Shown here piece by piece: positions 10,829-22,200 of a DNA stretch of 64,000 bases. How positions within the stretch are numbered: position 1 is the first letter of the stretch; each line of letters opens with the position of its first letter. Origin of the DNA: Pseudorasbora parva (taxonomy: Eukaryota > Chordata > Actinopteri > Cypriniformes > Gobionidae); assembly GCF_024679245.1 (NCBI RefSeq), contig NC_090177.1, positions 40,377,303 through 40,441,302 on the forward strand, given 5' to 3'. The notes below the pieces were generated by a model that did no database searches, was not told the DNA's origin, and saw only the letters and a list, made by a program, of their open reading frames with translations. A program made the position numbers and the translations under genes.

Positions 10829-11337
10829 GAGTGGTGTTGTTTTGTTGACTCTAATAGGAGCGGTGTAGTTTTGAAGACTATAATAGGAGTGGTGTTGTTT
10901 TGTTGACTCTAATAGGAGCGGTGTAGTTTTGAAGACTATAATAGGAGTGGTGTTTTGTTGACTATAATAGGAGCGGAGTAGTTTTGAAGACTATAATAGG
11001 AGCGGTGTTTTGTTGACTATAATAGGAGCTGTGTTTTGTTGACTTTAATAGGAGCAGTGTAGTTTTGAAGACTATAATAGGAGCGGTGTTGTTTTGTTGA
11101 CTCTAATAGGAGCGGTGTAGTTTTGAAGACTATAATAGGAGCGGTGTAGTTTTGTTGACTATAATAGGAGCGGTGTAGTTTTGAAGACTAAAATAGGAGC
11201 GGTGTTGTTTTGTTGACTATAATAGGAGCGGTGTTGTTTTGCTGACTACAATAGGAGCGGTGTAGTTTTGTTGACTATAAAAGGAGCAGTGTTTTCTTGA
11301 CTATAATAGGAGCGTTGTAGTTTTGTTGACTATAATA
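10829..11337 (+). repeat. 29-bp satellite array, block 3
   Basis: About 18 monomers of mixed 29-bp and 26-bp type, same orientation as block 1. The last monomer is interrupted after GACTATAATA by the L2 LINE; the remainder of the monomer reappears at 16758. Confidence 0.93.
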
Positions 11338-11608
11338 TACCCAGCTTCCTGCTTCGCTACTGTTCGGACGCTCTTGCTTACTGCTCCGCGCTTTGCTCTA
11401 TCGCTTCTATATTTTATCTCATAACTTCAACTTCAGCAAATCAACACAGCGCTCAAACAACAAAGCTTAACTTTTTTGATAAAACTTGAAACTCTGGAGA
11501 CTGGATTACTACAAAAAAGCGAACACTTCATCTGACCAGCCTCTCCCTTCCATCAGCTTACATTCCGGAAGGGAAAACACAGCTGCCTACTATCGAAAGG
11601 ATAAGAAA

Positions 11609-11935
11609 ATGCCTCTTTTAGTTCAAGAATCTACTTGCTGCACAAACTGCCACAGACTTTCACAACGGATTGCAGTTCTTGAAACAAAGTTATTTGCGCA
11701 ACTACCAAACCGGACGAATCACACAGCAGAGCTTCATCACGAACGTCCTCTGCACACAGCTGGTGAGTCCCGTAAATTTAGTGCTACTCAACAGATAGAG
11801 AAACAAGTAACTGATCAACACATTAATCGATGGCACAAACAGGGGGCAAGACCCAAACGCACTCGAGACGTCAGACTGTCACGAGCTTCATATATTGCTG
11901 CAGTAGCATGCTCTACCCCAAGTATTAATGAATGA
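11609..11935 (+). CDS. L2 ORF1, N-terminal part (split)
   Basis: The first in-frame ATG is 11609, giving MPLLVQESTCCTNC and then a short helical stretch (RLSQRIAVLETKLFAQ). A Cys cluster followed by a coiled-coil-like segment is the usual N-terminus of L2/CR1 ORF1 proteins. The frame ends at 11935, overlapping the next segment (ATG 11928) by 8 bp in another register. Homologues are normally one continuous ORF1, so a frameshift near 11900-11928 is likely. This part would bind RNA and assemble the ribonucleoprotein (family inference). Confidence 0.6.
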   Translation: MPLLVQESTCCTNCHRLSQRIAVLETKLFAQLPNRTNHTAELHHERPLHTAGESRKFSATQQIEKQVTDQHINRWHKQGARPKRTRDVRLSRASYIAAVACSTPSINE

Positions 11936-13127
11936 GGGTGATGAATCCCCAAACGTGATGAATGTGATCGAACACGGATTGCATCAGCCCACAGCTAACA
12001 CTAATGCTAACAGGCGCTCAAGGTCGAGCAGACAGCGGCCCTCAGCTCAGAGCGCAGCCGAGCCAAGGACTCTGATAGTGGGTGACTCTACAGTCAGAAA
12101 CATTAGCAGCAGAGATACAACTACATGCTGCCTTCCACAAGCAACCATTTCTGATGTAAACAGGGAAATTCAGAACATCCTGATAAAACATAAGACCGCA
12201 AATCGACTTATCATTCATGTAGGAAAGAACGATATTCAGAGAGAGCAGTCAGAACTCATTAAAAGGGATTTCAATGAACTTTTTGAAACACTTAGCAAAC
12301 TGAAAGTTCAGCCATTCATCAGTGGACCACTGCCAGCAAGAGGAACAAATAGATTCTCACGGTTGCTTGGGCTTAATACATGGCTGCAAAAAACCTGCAT
12401 GATGAAGGGAGTGAATTTCATCGACAACTTTAATCTCTTCTGGAGCCAGAGACAATTGTTTACATCAAATGGCCACCACCCAAACAAACTTGGTGCAAGA
12501 GTGTTAAAGGACAATATTTATTTTTCCCTTCATCATCCTTCAGCTGTGTGTTCTAACCCACTCAACCGAATACAGAGTATGGACGACCACAGGACTTCTT
12601 TTCAGCAGCTGAATGGACATGTGGCTGACACATCCCACAAGGACAATGATAAGACCACGCCCCCACAACAACAATTGCTCACGGACACACTCCCAGCTGA
12701 GCCCTGCCCACAGAGCTCACCACAGACTGACTGTGAAGGATTAGATCTGCTCCAAGATTCAGCACCCAAGGATGATTTTCTGGAAAATGGACAGGGAAGC
12801 CAAGACAACATATTTCAACTTCCGATAACACCAGAGAAACAGCCCCTCTCACCGGACATGTCATTCCTCTCTCCAGCATCCCCGCATCTGAGCTTCTCAG
12901 AGAAAATGGAGGACTTGGTTCATGCTGGAATCAGACTATCACACTCGATCGCTATGAGCCCCCAAATATCGACCAAAAATCGTGGAGCCCCACAAACACC
13001 AAAGCCTGTGGGCCCAGCTCGTCCTCGCCCTCCTCCTGTGAGATTTCTTCGGTCACAACGTCAGGGCCCACACCCGCCTCCATCTGTTGTAGGTGAACCA
13101 AAAACAACTGATTCCAGCTCTCAGTGA
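11928..13127 (+). CDS. L2 ORF1, esterase (SGNH-hydrolase-like) domain
   Basis: A 399-residue frame. Residues about 45-200 form the GDSL/SGNH-type esterase domain found in ORF1 of L2/CR1 LINEs: block I TLIVGDSTVRNI with the serine of GDS, block III VGKNDI (usually GTND in hydrolases), GPLPARG, and the C-terminal FTSNGHHPNKLG carrying a candidate His (usually DGxH). The Asn of the ND pair is present but the GT is changed to GK. The C-terminal ~200 residues are Pro/Ser/Gln rich and low complexity. The stop overlaps an ATG (TGATG at 13125-13129), a layout that favours reinitiation at ORF2. The role of the esterase in retrotransposition is not established. Confidence 0.8.
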   Translation: MNEGDESPNVMNVIEHGLHQPTANTNANRRSRSSRQRPSAQSAAEPRTLIVGDSTVRNISSRDTTTCCLPQATISDVNREIQNILIKHKTANRLIIHVGKNDIQREQSELIKRDFNELFETLSKLKVQPFISGPLPARGTNRFSRLLGLNTWLQKTCMMKGVNFIDNFNLFWSQRQLFTSNGHHPNKLGARVLKDNIYFSLHHPSAVCSNPLNRIQSMDDHRTSFQQLNGHVADTSHKDNDKTTPPQQQLLTDTLPAEPCPQSSPQTDCEGLDLLQDSAPKDDFLENGQGSQDNIFQLPITPEKQPLSPDMSFLSPASPHLSFSEKMEDLVHAGIRLSHSIAMSPQISTKNRGAPQTPKPVGPARPRPPPVRFLRSQRQGPHPPPSVVGEPKTTDSSSQ

Positions 13128-13133
13128 TGTGTT

Positions 13134-16100
13134 TTGGGTCCCCGCTATGATAACAGTAACTTTATCAAATGTTTACAAAACAAGGGGGAACCCAGTGTGC
13201 CTGCCTCTTTCTCTATCTCTGTTCTGTTACGTGAAAGAAAGTCTAAGGCCTTGTCAGGCCGTTTAATAAACCAATATAATCTGCTGCCTGTTACCTGCCA
13301 AAATAGGATTAATGTGGAGAAAAAAATTATTACTGTTAAGTTAGCGCTTTTAAACATCCGTTCACTTAAGAACAAATCATTTCTAGTCAATGACTTAATA
13401 ACCAATAACAACCTAGATTTTCTGCTTCTAAATGAAACGTGGCTAGAAGAAAACTGTAGTGCAACAGTCCTCAATGAAGCAGCCCCTCCTAACTTTACTT
13501 TTATGAGTGTTTGCAGATCTGTTAGGAGAGGTGGGGGTGTTGCTGCTCTTTTTAAAGATTTCTATCATTGTAAGCAAGTATCATTTGGTGACTATTTGTC
13601 TCTAGAATATCTGGGTATTGTGTTAAAAGGTTCTCCACGCATCCTGCTTATCATTATTTATAGGCCTCCGAAATACTCTGCAGGCTTCACTGAGGACTTT
13701 ACAGAACTGTTATCAATAATTTCCTCAGAGTTTGACTGTTTTGCTATTGCTGGGGATTTTAACATTCACATAGACAATATTGAATCCAGTAAAACAAAAG
13801 AGCTCATGACTGTTCTTAACACTTTTGATTTGACACAGCATGTAAATGGACCCACACACAATCGTGGACACACCCTAGATTTACTTATCAGTAAGGGTCT
13901 AAACATTTCATCAATTGTTATTAAGGATGTGGCACTGTCTGATCATTTCTGTATTTTCTTTGATATATCAATCTCTCCTGCCATTGAAGCTAGATCTGTC
14001 TCTGTCAAAAAGAGATGCTTAAATGAGAACACTAATGTGCTGTTTATGAAGGCTTTATCTCTAACACCAAGCATATCTGCAGACTCTGTTGATTTTCTCC
14101 TTGACTCCTTTAACTCAAAAGTTAAGAGTGTAATTGATGATATTGCTCCTCTAAAAGTCAGGAAAAAGAGTACCAAACAAAAAGCACCTTGGAGAAACTC
14201 AACAGCAGTTCAAATAATGAAAAGACAATGCAGAAAATCTGAACGCATGTGGCGGAAGACAAAACTTGTAGTCCATTATAACATCTATAAAGACACCCTT
14301 CATGCTTTCAATGTTGAACTAGGCAAAGCTAGACAGACCTTCTTCTCAAATATTATAAACAGAAACATAAACAACACGCGCACTCTTTTTGCTACTGTCG
14401 AGAGACTAACAAACCCCCCGAGTCAGACTCCTAGTGAAATGCTCTCAGACAGTAAGTGCAGTGAGTTTGCTTCCTACTTCTCAGAGAAAATCAATAATAT
14501 CAGAAAGGCGATCAGCACATCCTCTATTTGCTCTGGGGTCAGTCAGATCATACCAAACCCTCGGAAAATTACCATGTCAGATTTCGACGCTATTGACTGC
14601 AAAATTTTAGAAGACACAGTACAGCATCTTAAAACATCAACCTGTGCCCTAGACACACTCCCCACTTCTTTTTTCAAAAGTGTGTTTAACTGTTTAGAAG
14701 CAGATCTCCTAGAAGTGGTAAACTCCTCACTTCTCTATGGGACTTTTCCAACCGCCCTTAAAACTGCAATAGTTAAGCCTCTTCTGAAAAAGAGAAATCT
14801 GGATAACTCCATACTGAGCAACTACAGACCAATCTCAAATCTCCCCTTCATAGGCAAAATCATTGAAAAAGTTGTTTTCAATCAGTTGAACAAATTCTTA
14901 CGCTCAAATGGATACTTTGACAATTTTCAATCTGGTTTCCGTCCACATCACAGTACAGAGACAGCGCTCATAAAGATTATAAATGATATTCGCTTAAACA
15001 CTGATACAGGCAAAACATCAATTCTGGTACAACTGGACCTCAGTGCTGCATTCGACACTGTTGACCACAACATACTTCTAGACAGGCTGGAAAACTGGGT
15101 TGGGCTTTCTGGAATGGTCCTCAAATGGTTCAGATCATACTTAGAAGGGAGAGGTTATTATGTGAGTATAGGAGACCATAAGTCTGAGTGGACATCCATG
15201 ACATGCGGAGTCCCACAAGGGTCCATTCTTGCACCACTCCTGTTTAACCTGTATATGCTGCCACTGAGCCAAATAATGAAAAAGAACAATATTGCTTACC
15301 ACAGCTATGCTGATGACACCCAGCTCTACTTAGCACTATCACCTAATGACTACAGCCCCATTGACTCCCTGTGCAAATGCATTGATGAAGTTAACAACTG
15401 GATGTGCCAAAACTATCTTCAGTTAAACAAAGACAAAACCGAAATCACTACATTTGGAAACAAAGATGAAATTCTCAAGGTGAACGCATATCTTGAGGCT
15501 AAAGGCCTGATAACAAAAAATCAAGTCAGGAATCTTGGAGTGATTTTACAGTCCGACCTGAGTTTCAGTAGTCATGTCAAAGCAATAACTAAATCAGCAT
15601 ACTATCATCTGAAAAATATTGCAAGGATTAGATGTTTTGTCTCCAGGCAAGACTTAGAGAAACTCGTTCATGCTTTCATCACCAGTAGGGTGGACTATTG
15701 TAATGGCCTTCTCACTGGCCTTCCTAAATGGACCATTAGACAGCTGCAGCTCATACAGAACGCTGCTGCCAGGATTGTGAGCAGAACCAGAAAATATGAC
15801 CATATCACACCAGTCCTCAGGTCTTTACACTGGCTTCCAGTTACATTTAGGATCGACTTTAAAGTACTATTACTTGTTTATAAATCACTCAATGAGCTAG
15901 GACCCCAATACATCGCAGATATGCTGATTAAATATAAACCCAACAGATCACTCAGATCAGCAGGATCAAGTCAGTTAGAAATACCAAGAGTTCACTCAAA
16001 GCAAGGAGAGTCTGCTTTTAGCTATTATGCCAGCCGCAGTTGGAACCAGCTTCCTGAACAGATCAGATTTGCTCCAACAGTAGCCACATTCAAATCCAGA

Positions 16101-16139
16101 CTCAAAACACATCTGTTCAGCTGTGCATTTACTGAATGA
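13134..16139 (+). CDS. L2 ORF2: AP endonuclease and reverse transcriptase
   Basis: An uninterrupted 1001-codon frame. The endonuclease domain occupies about residues 65-280: LALLNIRSLKNK, LLNETWLEE (metal-binding Glu), AGDFNIHID, HTLDLLIS and LSDHFCIFFDI (catalytic Asp/His). The reverse transcriptase lies at about 480-800: LSNYRPISNLPFIGKIIEK, QSGFRPHHSTETAL, VQLDLSAAFDTVDH, GVPQGSILAPLLF and YADDTQLY near residue 725. A conserved C-terminal segment follows (YCNGLLTGLP, RIDFKVLLLVYKSLN). The enzyme nicks target DNA and primes cDNA synthesis there. No ATG occurs in frame before the endonuclease; the ATG at the ORF1 stop is in another register, so initiation or a small upstream deletion is unresolved. 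Confidence 0.93.
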   Translation: MGPRYDNSNFIKCLQNKGEPSVPASFSISVLLRERKSKALSGRLINQYNLLPVTCQNRINVEKKIITVKLALLNIRSLKNKSFLVNDLITNNNLDFLLLNETWLEENCSATVLNEAAPPNFTFMSVCRSVRRGGGVAALFKDFYHCKQVSFGDYLSLEYLGIVLKGSPRILLIIIYRPPKYSAGFTEDFTELLSIISSEFDCFAIAGDFNIHIDNIESSKTKELMTVLNTFDLTQHVNGPTHNRGHTLDLLISKGLNISSIVIKDVALSDHFCIFFDISISPAIEARSVSVKKRCLNENTNVLFMKALSLTPSISADSVDFLLDSFNSKVKSVIDDIAPLKVRKKSTKQKAPWRNSTAVQIMKRQCRKSERMWRKTKLVVHYNIYKDTLHAFNVELGKARQTFFSNIINRNINNTRTLFATVERLTNPPSQTPSEMLSDSKCSEFASYFSEKINNIRKAISTSSICSGVSQIIPNPRKITMSDFDAIDCKILEDTVQHLKTSTCALDTLPTSFFKSVFNCLEADLLEVVNSSLLYGTFPTALKTAIVKPLLKKRNLDNSILSNYRPISNLPFIGKIIEKVVFNQLNKFLRSNGYFDNFQSGFRPHHSTETALIKIINDIRLNTDTGKTSILVQLDLSAAFDTVDHNILLDRLENWVGLSGMVLKWFRSYLEGRGYYVSIGDHKSEWTSMTCGVPQGSILAPLLFNLYMLPLSQIMKKNNIAYHSYADDTQLYLALSPNDYSPIDSLCKCIDEVNNWMCQNYLQLNKDKTEITTFGNKDEILKVNAYLEAKGLITKNQVRNLGVILQSDLSFSSHVKAITKSAYYHLKNIARIRCFVSRQDLEKLVHAFITSRVDYCNGLLTGLPKWTIRQLQLIQNAAARIVSRTRKYDHITPVLRSLHWLPVTFRIDFKVLLLVYKSLNELGPQYIADMLIKYKPNRSLRSAGSSQLEIPRVHSKQGESAFSYYASRSWNQLPEQIRFAPTVATFKSRLKTHLFSCAFTE

Positions 16140-16548
16140 GCTCTGAGCACTGTACATCCGACTGATCACACCCTATCTTATCTCTTTATTCTTTTTATAA
16201 TTGTTTTAGTTTACCTTTGTTCTTATCTCTGGTTATTGTTTATTTTATATGTTCTTTTGAGTTGAATATGACGAGTGAAAACTGGGTTTGATGGAAATAG
16301 TAAGTTTGACAATAAGGTTTGAGTATGTGTAAATCTGTGGAGGGTATGATGAGTGAGTAAGGGTCTTAACAAGAAGGTTTCTGAGTAAAAATCAGGGAAC
16401 AGTGATTAAAATGGATGTTATGAACGTGTTTGAGAAAGAAATGAATGAGAGGTGTTCTAATTAAGATGGTACATGTATGTAGGCAGTAAACTGAAGAATG
16501 TTTATTTTTATATCAGACCATTATTGTGGATCTGACCATTTTATTTTA

Positions 16549-16585
<37 letters not shown>

Positions 16586-16757
16586 ACTATATCTTTACGA
16601 CTGTTTTAACTATGCTTGTTTTTAATTCTTTATTCGTCCATATGGTATTCTTTTTTTTCTCATGCATTTGTTACCACTGTTTTAATTAATTTCTATGTAA
16701 AGCACTTTGAATTGCCATTGGGTATGAAATGTGCTATACAAATAAACTTGCCTTGCC
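16140..16757 (+). other. L2 3' untranslated region and tail
   Basis: Non-coding, with a T-run of about 30 at 16551-16581 and the conserved terminal stretch (GTAAAGCACTTTGAATTGCC, then GTGCTATACAAATAAACTTG) ending in CTTGCCTTGCC. In the L2/CR1 family this tail is the site recognised by the reverse transcriptase. Confidence 0.8.
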
Positions 16758-17703
16758 TAATAGGAGCGGTGTAATTTTGTTGACTATAATAGGAGCGTTG
16801 TAGTTTTGAAGACTAAAATAGGAACGGTGTTGTTTTGTTGACTATAATAGGAGCGTTGTAGTTTTGTTGACTATAATAGGAGCTGTGTAGTTTTATTGAC
16901 TATAATAGGAGCGGTGTTGTTTTGTTGACTATAATAGGAGTGGTGTTGTTTTGTTGACTATAATAGGAGTGGTGTTGTTTTGTTGACTATAATAGGAGCG
17001 GTGTAGTTTTGTTGACTATAATAGGAGCAGAGTAGTTTTGAAGACTATAATAGGAGCAGAGTAGTTTTGAAGACTATAATAGGAGCGGTGTTGTTTTATT
17101 GACTATAATAGGAGCGTTGTAGTTTTATTGACTCTAATGAGCAGAGTAGTTTTGAAGACTATAATAGGAGCGGTGTTTTGTTGACTATAATAGGAGCGGA
17201 GTAGTTTTGAAGACTATAATAGGAGCGGTGTTTTGTTGACTATAATAGGAGCGGTGTAGTTTTGAAGACTATAATAGAAGCAGTGTTTTGTTGACTATAA
17301 TAGGAGTGGTGTAATTTTGAAGACTATAATATTAGCAGTGTAGTTTTAAATACTATAACAGGAAAGGTGTAGTTTTATTAACTATAATAGGAGCGGTGTA
17401 GTTTTAAAGACTATAATAGGAGCGGTGTAGTTTTGAAGACTATAATAGGAGCGGTGGTTTGTTGACTATAATAGGAGCGGTGTTTTGTTGACTACAATAG
17501 GAGTGGTGTTGTTTTATTGACTATAATAGGAGTGGTGTAGTTTTATTGGCTATAATAGGAGCGGTGTAGTTTTGAAGACTATAATAGGAGCGGTGTAGTT
17601 TTGAAGACTATAATAGGAGTGGTGTTTTGTTGACTATAATAGGAACAGTGTAGTTTTATTGGCTATAATAGGAGCGGTGTAGTTTTGAAGACTATAATAG
17701 GAG
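16758..17703 (+). repeat. 29-bp satellite array, block 4
   Basis: Same orientation, mixed 29-bp and 26-bp monomers. It contains the rare monomer ATATTAGCAGTGTAG followed by a monomer with ATAACAGGAAAGG at 17328-17375. This pair recurs in later blocks and is useful as a marker of higher-order duplication. Confidence 0.93.
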
Positions 17704-18286
17704 CTGAAAGAACTGTAGGGTAATGGAAATGGTTCAGGTAAAGTGAGAGTGTGGTGAGCAAACAGTGTCTCGGTCAGAAGACGTCAGGTAATATGGAGTG
17801 ATGAATTAAGCAGGGAGAAGGCAAGGGTTGTAACAACACCAGTCACATTTATTTCAGGTTGACTTTGGTTCAATGCATTTTCTGTGTGCTGCAGAAGTGA
17901 ATAAAGATATAATACAATTAGTGACAGCGGTCAATCAACACAAATTACACAATTATACAAATGAACATAGGAAATGTGAATTTACAAATCACAACTAAAC
18001 AGACTTGAAACAATGCAAACAGACTTCCCACAAGGCTCATGGCACATGTCTGGCAAACAAAGAAATCAATCAACAGTGCACATGTTCACAGAGGTACAGT
18101 AAATCATAATGATAGATTGACTCACGTTAATTCAGAAAGACGCACACAGTATGCATCAAAGTGCTGGTAGAGAGTGCAAAGAATGAGCCAAAGGGTTCAC
18201 AATCAATTTATAGACAACAGGTGAGGCGGGCGTGGTCAGGTGGCAGGTGGCAAAGTATTCTTAAAAGAGTGAAATGGACTAAAAAG
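17704..18286 (-). mobile_element. 583-bp non-coding insert in satellite, copy 1
   Basis: Unique-looking sequence between satellite monomers, starting CTGAAAGAACTGTAGGG and ending GACTAAAAAGGG. No ORF. Read on the minus strand it has a GC-box-like GACCACGCCCGCC followed by CTATAAATTG, and near the other end an AATAAA, an arrangement resembling a solo LTR or another short Pol II unit. No clear target duplication could be identified in the satellite. The assignment as a mobile element is an inference. Confidence 0.5.
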
Positions 18287-18633
18287 GGTGTAGTTTTGAA
18301 GACTATAATAGGAGCGGTGTAGTTTTGAAGACTATAATAGAAGCGGTGTAGTTTTGTTGACTATAATAGGAGCGGTGTAGTTTTGTTGACTATAATAGGA
18401 GTGGTGTTGTTTTGTTGACTATAATAGGAGCGGTGTAGTTTTGTTGACTCTAATAGGAGCGGTGTAGTTTTGAAGACTATAATAGGAGTGGTGTTGTTTT
18501 GTTGACTATAATAGGAGCGGTGTAGTTTTGTTGACTCTAATAGGAGTGGTGTTGTTTTGTTGACTATAATAGGAACAGTGTAGTTTTATTGGCTATAATA
18601 GGAGCGGTGTAGTTTTGAAGACTATAATAGGAG
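18287..18633 (+). repeat. 29-bp satellite between the two insert copies
   Basis: Twelve monomers separating the two copies of the non-coding insert. They match those after copy 2 almost base for base, showing that the duplication includes flanking satellite. Confidence 0.93.
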
Positions 18634-19216
18634 CTGAAAGAACTGTAGGGTAATGGAAATGGTTCAGGTAAAGTGAGAGTGTGGTGAGCAAACAGTGTCT
18701 CGGTCAGAAGACGTCAGGTAATATGGAGTGATGAATTAAGCAGGGAGAAGGCAAGGGTTGTAACAACACCAGTCACATTTATTTCAGGTTGACTTTGGTT
18801 CAATGCATTTTCTGTGTGCTGCAGAAGTGAATAAAGATATAATACAATTAGTGACAGCGGTCAATCAACACAAATTACACAATTATACAAATGAACATAG
18901 GAAATGTGAATTTACAAATCACAACTAAACAGACTTGAAACAATGCAAACAGACTTCCCACAAGGCTCATGGCACATGTCTGGCAAACAAAGAAATCAAT
19001 CAACAGTGCACATGTTCACAGAGGTACAGTAAATCATAATGATAGATTGACTCACGTTAATTCAGAAAGACGCACACAGTATGCATCAAAGTGCTGGTAG
19101 AGAGTGCAAAGAATGAGCCAAAGGGTTCACAATCAATTTATAGACAACAGGTGAGGCGGGCGTGGTCAGGTGGCAGGTGGCAAAGTATTCTTAAAAGAGT
19201 GAAATGGACTAAAAAG
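18634..19216 (-). mobile_element. 583-bp non-coding insert in satellite, copy 2
   Basis: I saw no difference from copy 1 when reading the two side by side. It is displaced by exactly 930 bp. Flanking satellite is also shared, from GGAACAGTGTAGTTTTATTGG (17643 and 18573) upstream to roughly 240 bp downstream. This is a recent tandem segmental duplication, not a second transposition. Confidence 0.9.
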
Positions 19217-22200
19217 GGTGTAGTTTTGAAGACTATAATAGGAGCGGTGTAGTTTTGAAGACTATAATAGAAGCGGTGTAGTTTTGTTGACTATAATAGG
19301 AGCGGTGTAGTTTTGTTGACTATAATAGGAGTGGTGTTGTTTTGTTGACTATAATAGGAGCGGTGTAGTTTTGTTGACTCTAATAGGAGCGGTGTAGTTT
19401 TGAAGACTATAATAGGAGTGGTGTTGTTTTGTTGACTATAATAGGAGCGGAGTAGTTTTGTTGACTCTAATAGGAGCGGTGTAGTTTTGAAGACTATAAT
19501 AGGAGTGGTGTTTTGTTGACTATAATAGGAGCGGAGTAGTTTTGAAGACTATAATAGGAGCGGTGTTTTGTTGACTATAATAGGAGCTGTGTTTTGTTGA
19601 CTATAATAGGAGCAGTGTAGTTTTGTTGACTATAATAAGAGCAGTGTAGTTTTATTGACTCTAATAGGAGCGGTGTAGTTTTGAAGACTATAATAGGAGC
19701 GGTGTAGTTTTGTTGACTATAATAGGAGCGGTGTAGTTTTGAAGACTAAAATAGGAGCGGTGTTTTTTGTTGACTATAATAGGAGTGGTGTTTTGTTGAC
19801 TACAATAGGAGCGGTGTAGTTTTGTTGACTATAAAAGGAGCAGTGTTTTCTTGACTATAATAGGAGCGTTGTAGTTTTGTTGACTATAATAGGAGCGGTG
19901 TAATTTTGTTGACTATAATAGGAGCATTGTAGTTTTGTTGACTATAATAGGAGCGGTGTAGTTTTATTGACTATAATAGGAGCGGTGTAGTTTTGTTGAC
20001 TATAATAGGAGCGGTGTAGTTTTATTGACTATAATAGGAGCGGTGTTGTTTTGTTGACTAATAGGAGCGTTGTAGTTTTATTGACTCTAATAGGAGCAGA
20101 GTAGTTTTGAAGACTATAATAGGAGCGGTATTTTGTTGACTATAATAGGAGCGGAGTAGTTTTGAAGACTATAATAGGAGCGGTGTTTTGTTGACTATAA
20201 TAGGAGTGGTGTAATTTTGAAGACTATAATATTAGCAGTGTAGTTTTAAATACTATAACAGGAAAGGTGTAGTTTTATTGACTATAATAGGAGCGGTGTA
20301 GTTTTAAAGACTATAATAGGAGCGGTGTAGTTTTGAAGACTATAATAGGAGCGGTGGTTTGTTGACTATAATAGGAGCGGTGTTTTGTTGACTACAATAG
20401 GAGTGGTGTTGTTTTATTGACTATAATAGGAGTGGTGTTGTTTTGTTGACTATAATAGAAGCTGTGTAGTTTTATTGGCTATAATAGGAGCGGTGTAGTT
20501 TTAAAGACTATAATAGGAGCGGTGCAGTTTTGAAGACTATAATAGGAGTGGTGTTGTTTTGTTGACTATAATAGGAGCGGAGTAGTTTTGTTGACTCTAA
20601 TAGGAGCGGTGTAGTTTTGAAGACTATAATAGGAGTGGTGTTTTGTTGACTATAATAGGAGCAGAGTAGTTTTGAAGACTATAATAGGAGCGGTGTTTTG
20701 TTGACTCTAATAGGAGAGGTGTTGTTTTGTTGACTCTAATAGAAGTGGTGTAGTTTTATTGACTATAATAGGAGCGGTGTAGTTTTGAAGACTATAATAG
20801 GAGTGGTGTTTTGTTGACTATAATAGGAGCGGAGTAGTTTTGAAGACTATAATAGGAGCGGTGTTTTGTTGACTATAATAGGAGCTGTGTTTTGTTGACT
20901 ATAATAGGAGCAGTGTAGTTTTGTTGACTATAATAAGAGCGGTGTAGTTTTATTGACTCTAAAAGGAGTGGTGTAGTTTTGAAGACTATAATAGGAGCGG
21001 TGTAGTTTTGAAGACTAAAATGGGAGTGGTGTTGTTTTGTTGACTATAATAGGAGTGGTGTTTTGTTGACTACAATAGAAGCGGTGTAGTTTTGTTGACT
21101 ATAAAAGGAGCAGTGTTTTCTTCACTATAATAGGAGCGTTGTAGTTTTGTTGACTATAATAGGAGCGGTGTAATTTTGTTGACTATAATAGGAGCGTTGT
21201 AGTTTTGTTGACTATAATAGGAGCGGTGTAGTTTTATTGACTATAATAGGAGCGGTGTTGTTTTGTTGACTAATAGGAGCGTTGTAGTTTTATTGACTCT
21301 AATGAGCAGAGTAGTTTTGAAGACTATAATAGGAGCGGTGTTTTGTTGACTATAATAGGAGCGGAGTAGTTTTGAAGACTATAATAGGAGTGGTGTTTTG
21401 TTGACTATAATAGGAGCGGTGTAGTTTTGAAGACTATAATAGAAGCAGTGTTTTGTTGACTATAATAGGAGTGGTGTGATTTTGAAGACTATAATATTAG
21501 CAGTGTAGTTTTAAATACTATAACAGGAAAGGTGTAGTTTTATTGACTATAATAGGAGCGGTGTAGTTTTAAAGACTATAATAGGAGCGGTGTAGTTTTG
21601 AAGACTATAATAGGAGCGGTGGTTTGTTGACTATAATAGGAGCGGTGTTTTGTTGACTACAATAGGAGCGGTGTAGTTTTATTGGCTATAATAGGAGTGG
21701 TGTAGTTTTGAAGACTATAATAGGAGCGGTGTAGTTTTGAAGACTATAATAGAAGCAGTGTTTTGTTGACTATAATAGGAGCGGTGTTGTTTTGTTGAAT
21801 ATAATAGGAGTGGTGTTGTTTTGTTGACTATAATAGGAGCTGTGTAGTTTTGTTGACTATAATAGGAGCGGTGTAGTTTTGAAGACTATAATAGGAGCGG
21901 TGTAGTTTTGAAGACTATAATAGAAGCAGTGTTTTGATTACTATAATAGGAGCGGTGTAGTTTTATTGTCTAAAATACTAGCGGTGTAGTTTTGTTGACT
22001 ATAATAGGAGCGGTGTTTTGTTGACTCTAATAGGAGCGGTGGAGAGTTATTTACTATAATAGGAGTGGTGTTGTTTTATTGACTATAATAGGAGCGGAGT
22101 AGTTTTGTTGACTCTAATAGGAGCGCTGTTGTTTTGAAGACTATAATAGGAGTTGTGTTTTGTTGACTCTAATAGGAGAGGTGTTGTTTTGTTGACTCTA

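Larger units (their letters stand above)
11338..16757 (+). mobile_element. L2-type (CR1 clade) LINE retrotransposon, nearly full length
   Basis: A 5.4-kb non-LTR element with a 5' untranslated region, ORF1 with an esterase-like domain, ORF2 with endonuclease and reverse transcriptase, and a 3' tail containing GTAAAGCACTTTGAATTGCC and ending AAACTTGCCTTGCC. The tail is the short-repeat 3' end typical of L2/CR1, without poly(A). It interrupts one satellite monomer. TAATA precedes the element (11333-11337) and follows it (16758-16762), giving a 5-bp target duplication. ORF2 is open throughout, so the insertion is comparatively recent. Confidence 0.93.

Noticed and set aside
12308..12879. Minus-strand frames within L2 ORF1
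   Set aside because: Antisense shadows of the esterase and low-complexity coding region, without domains.
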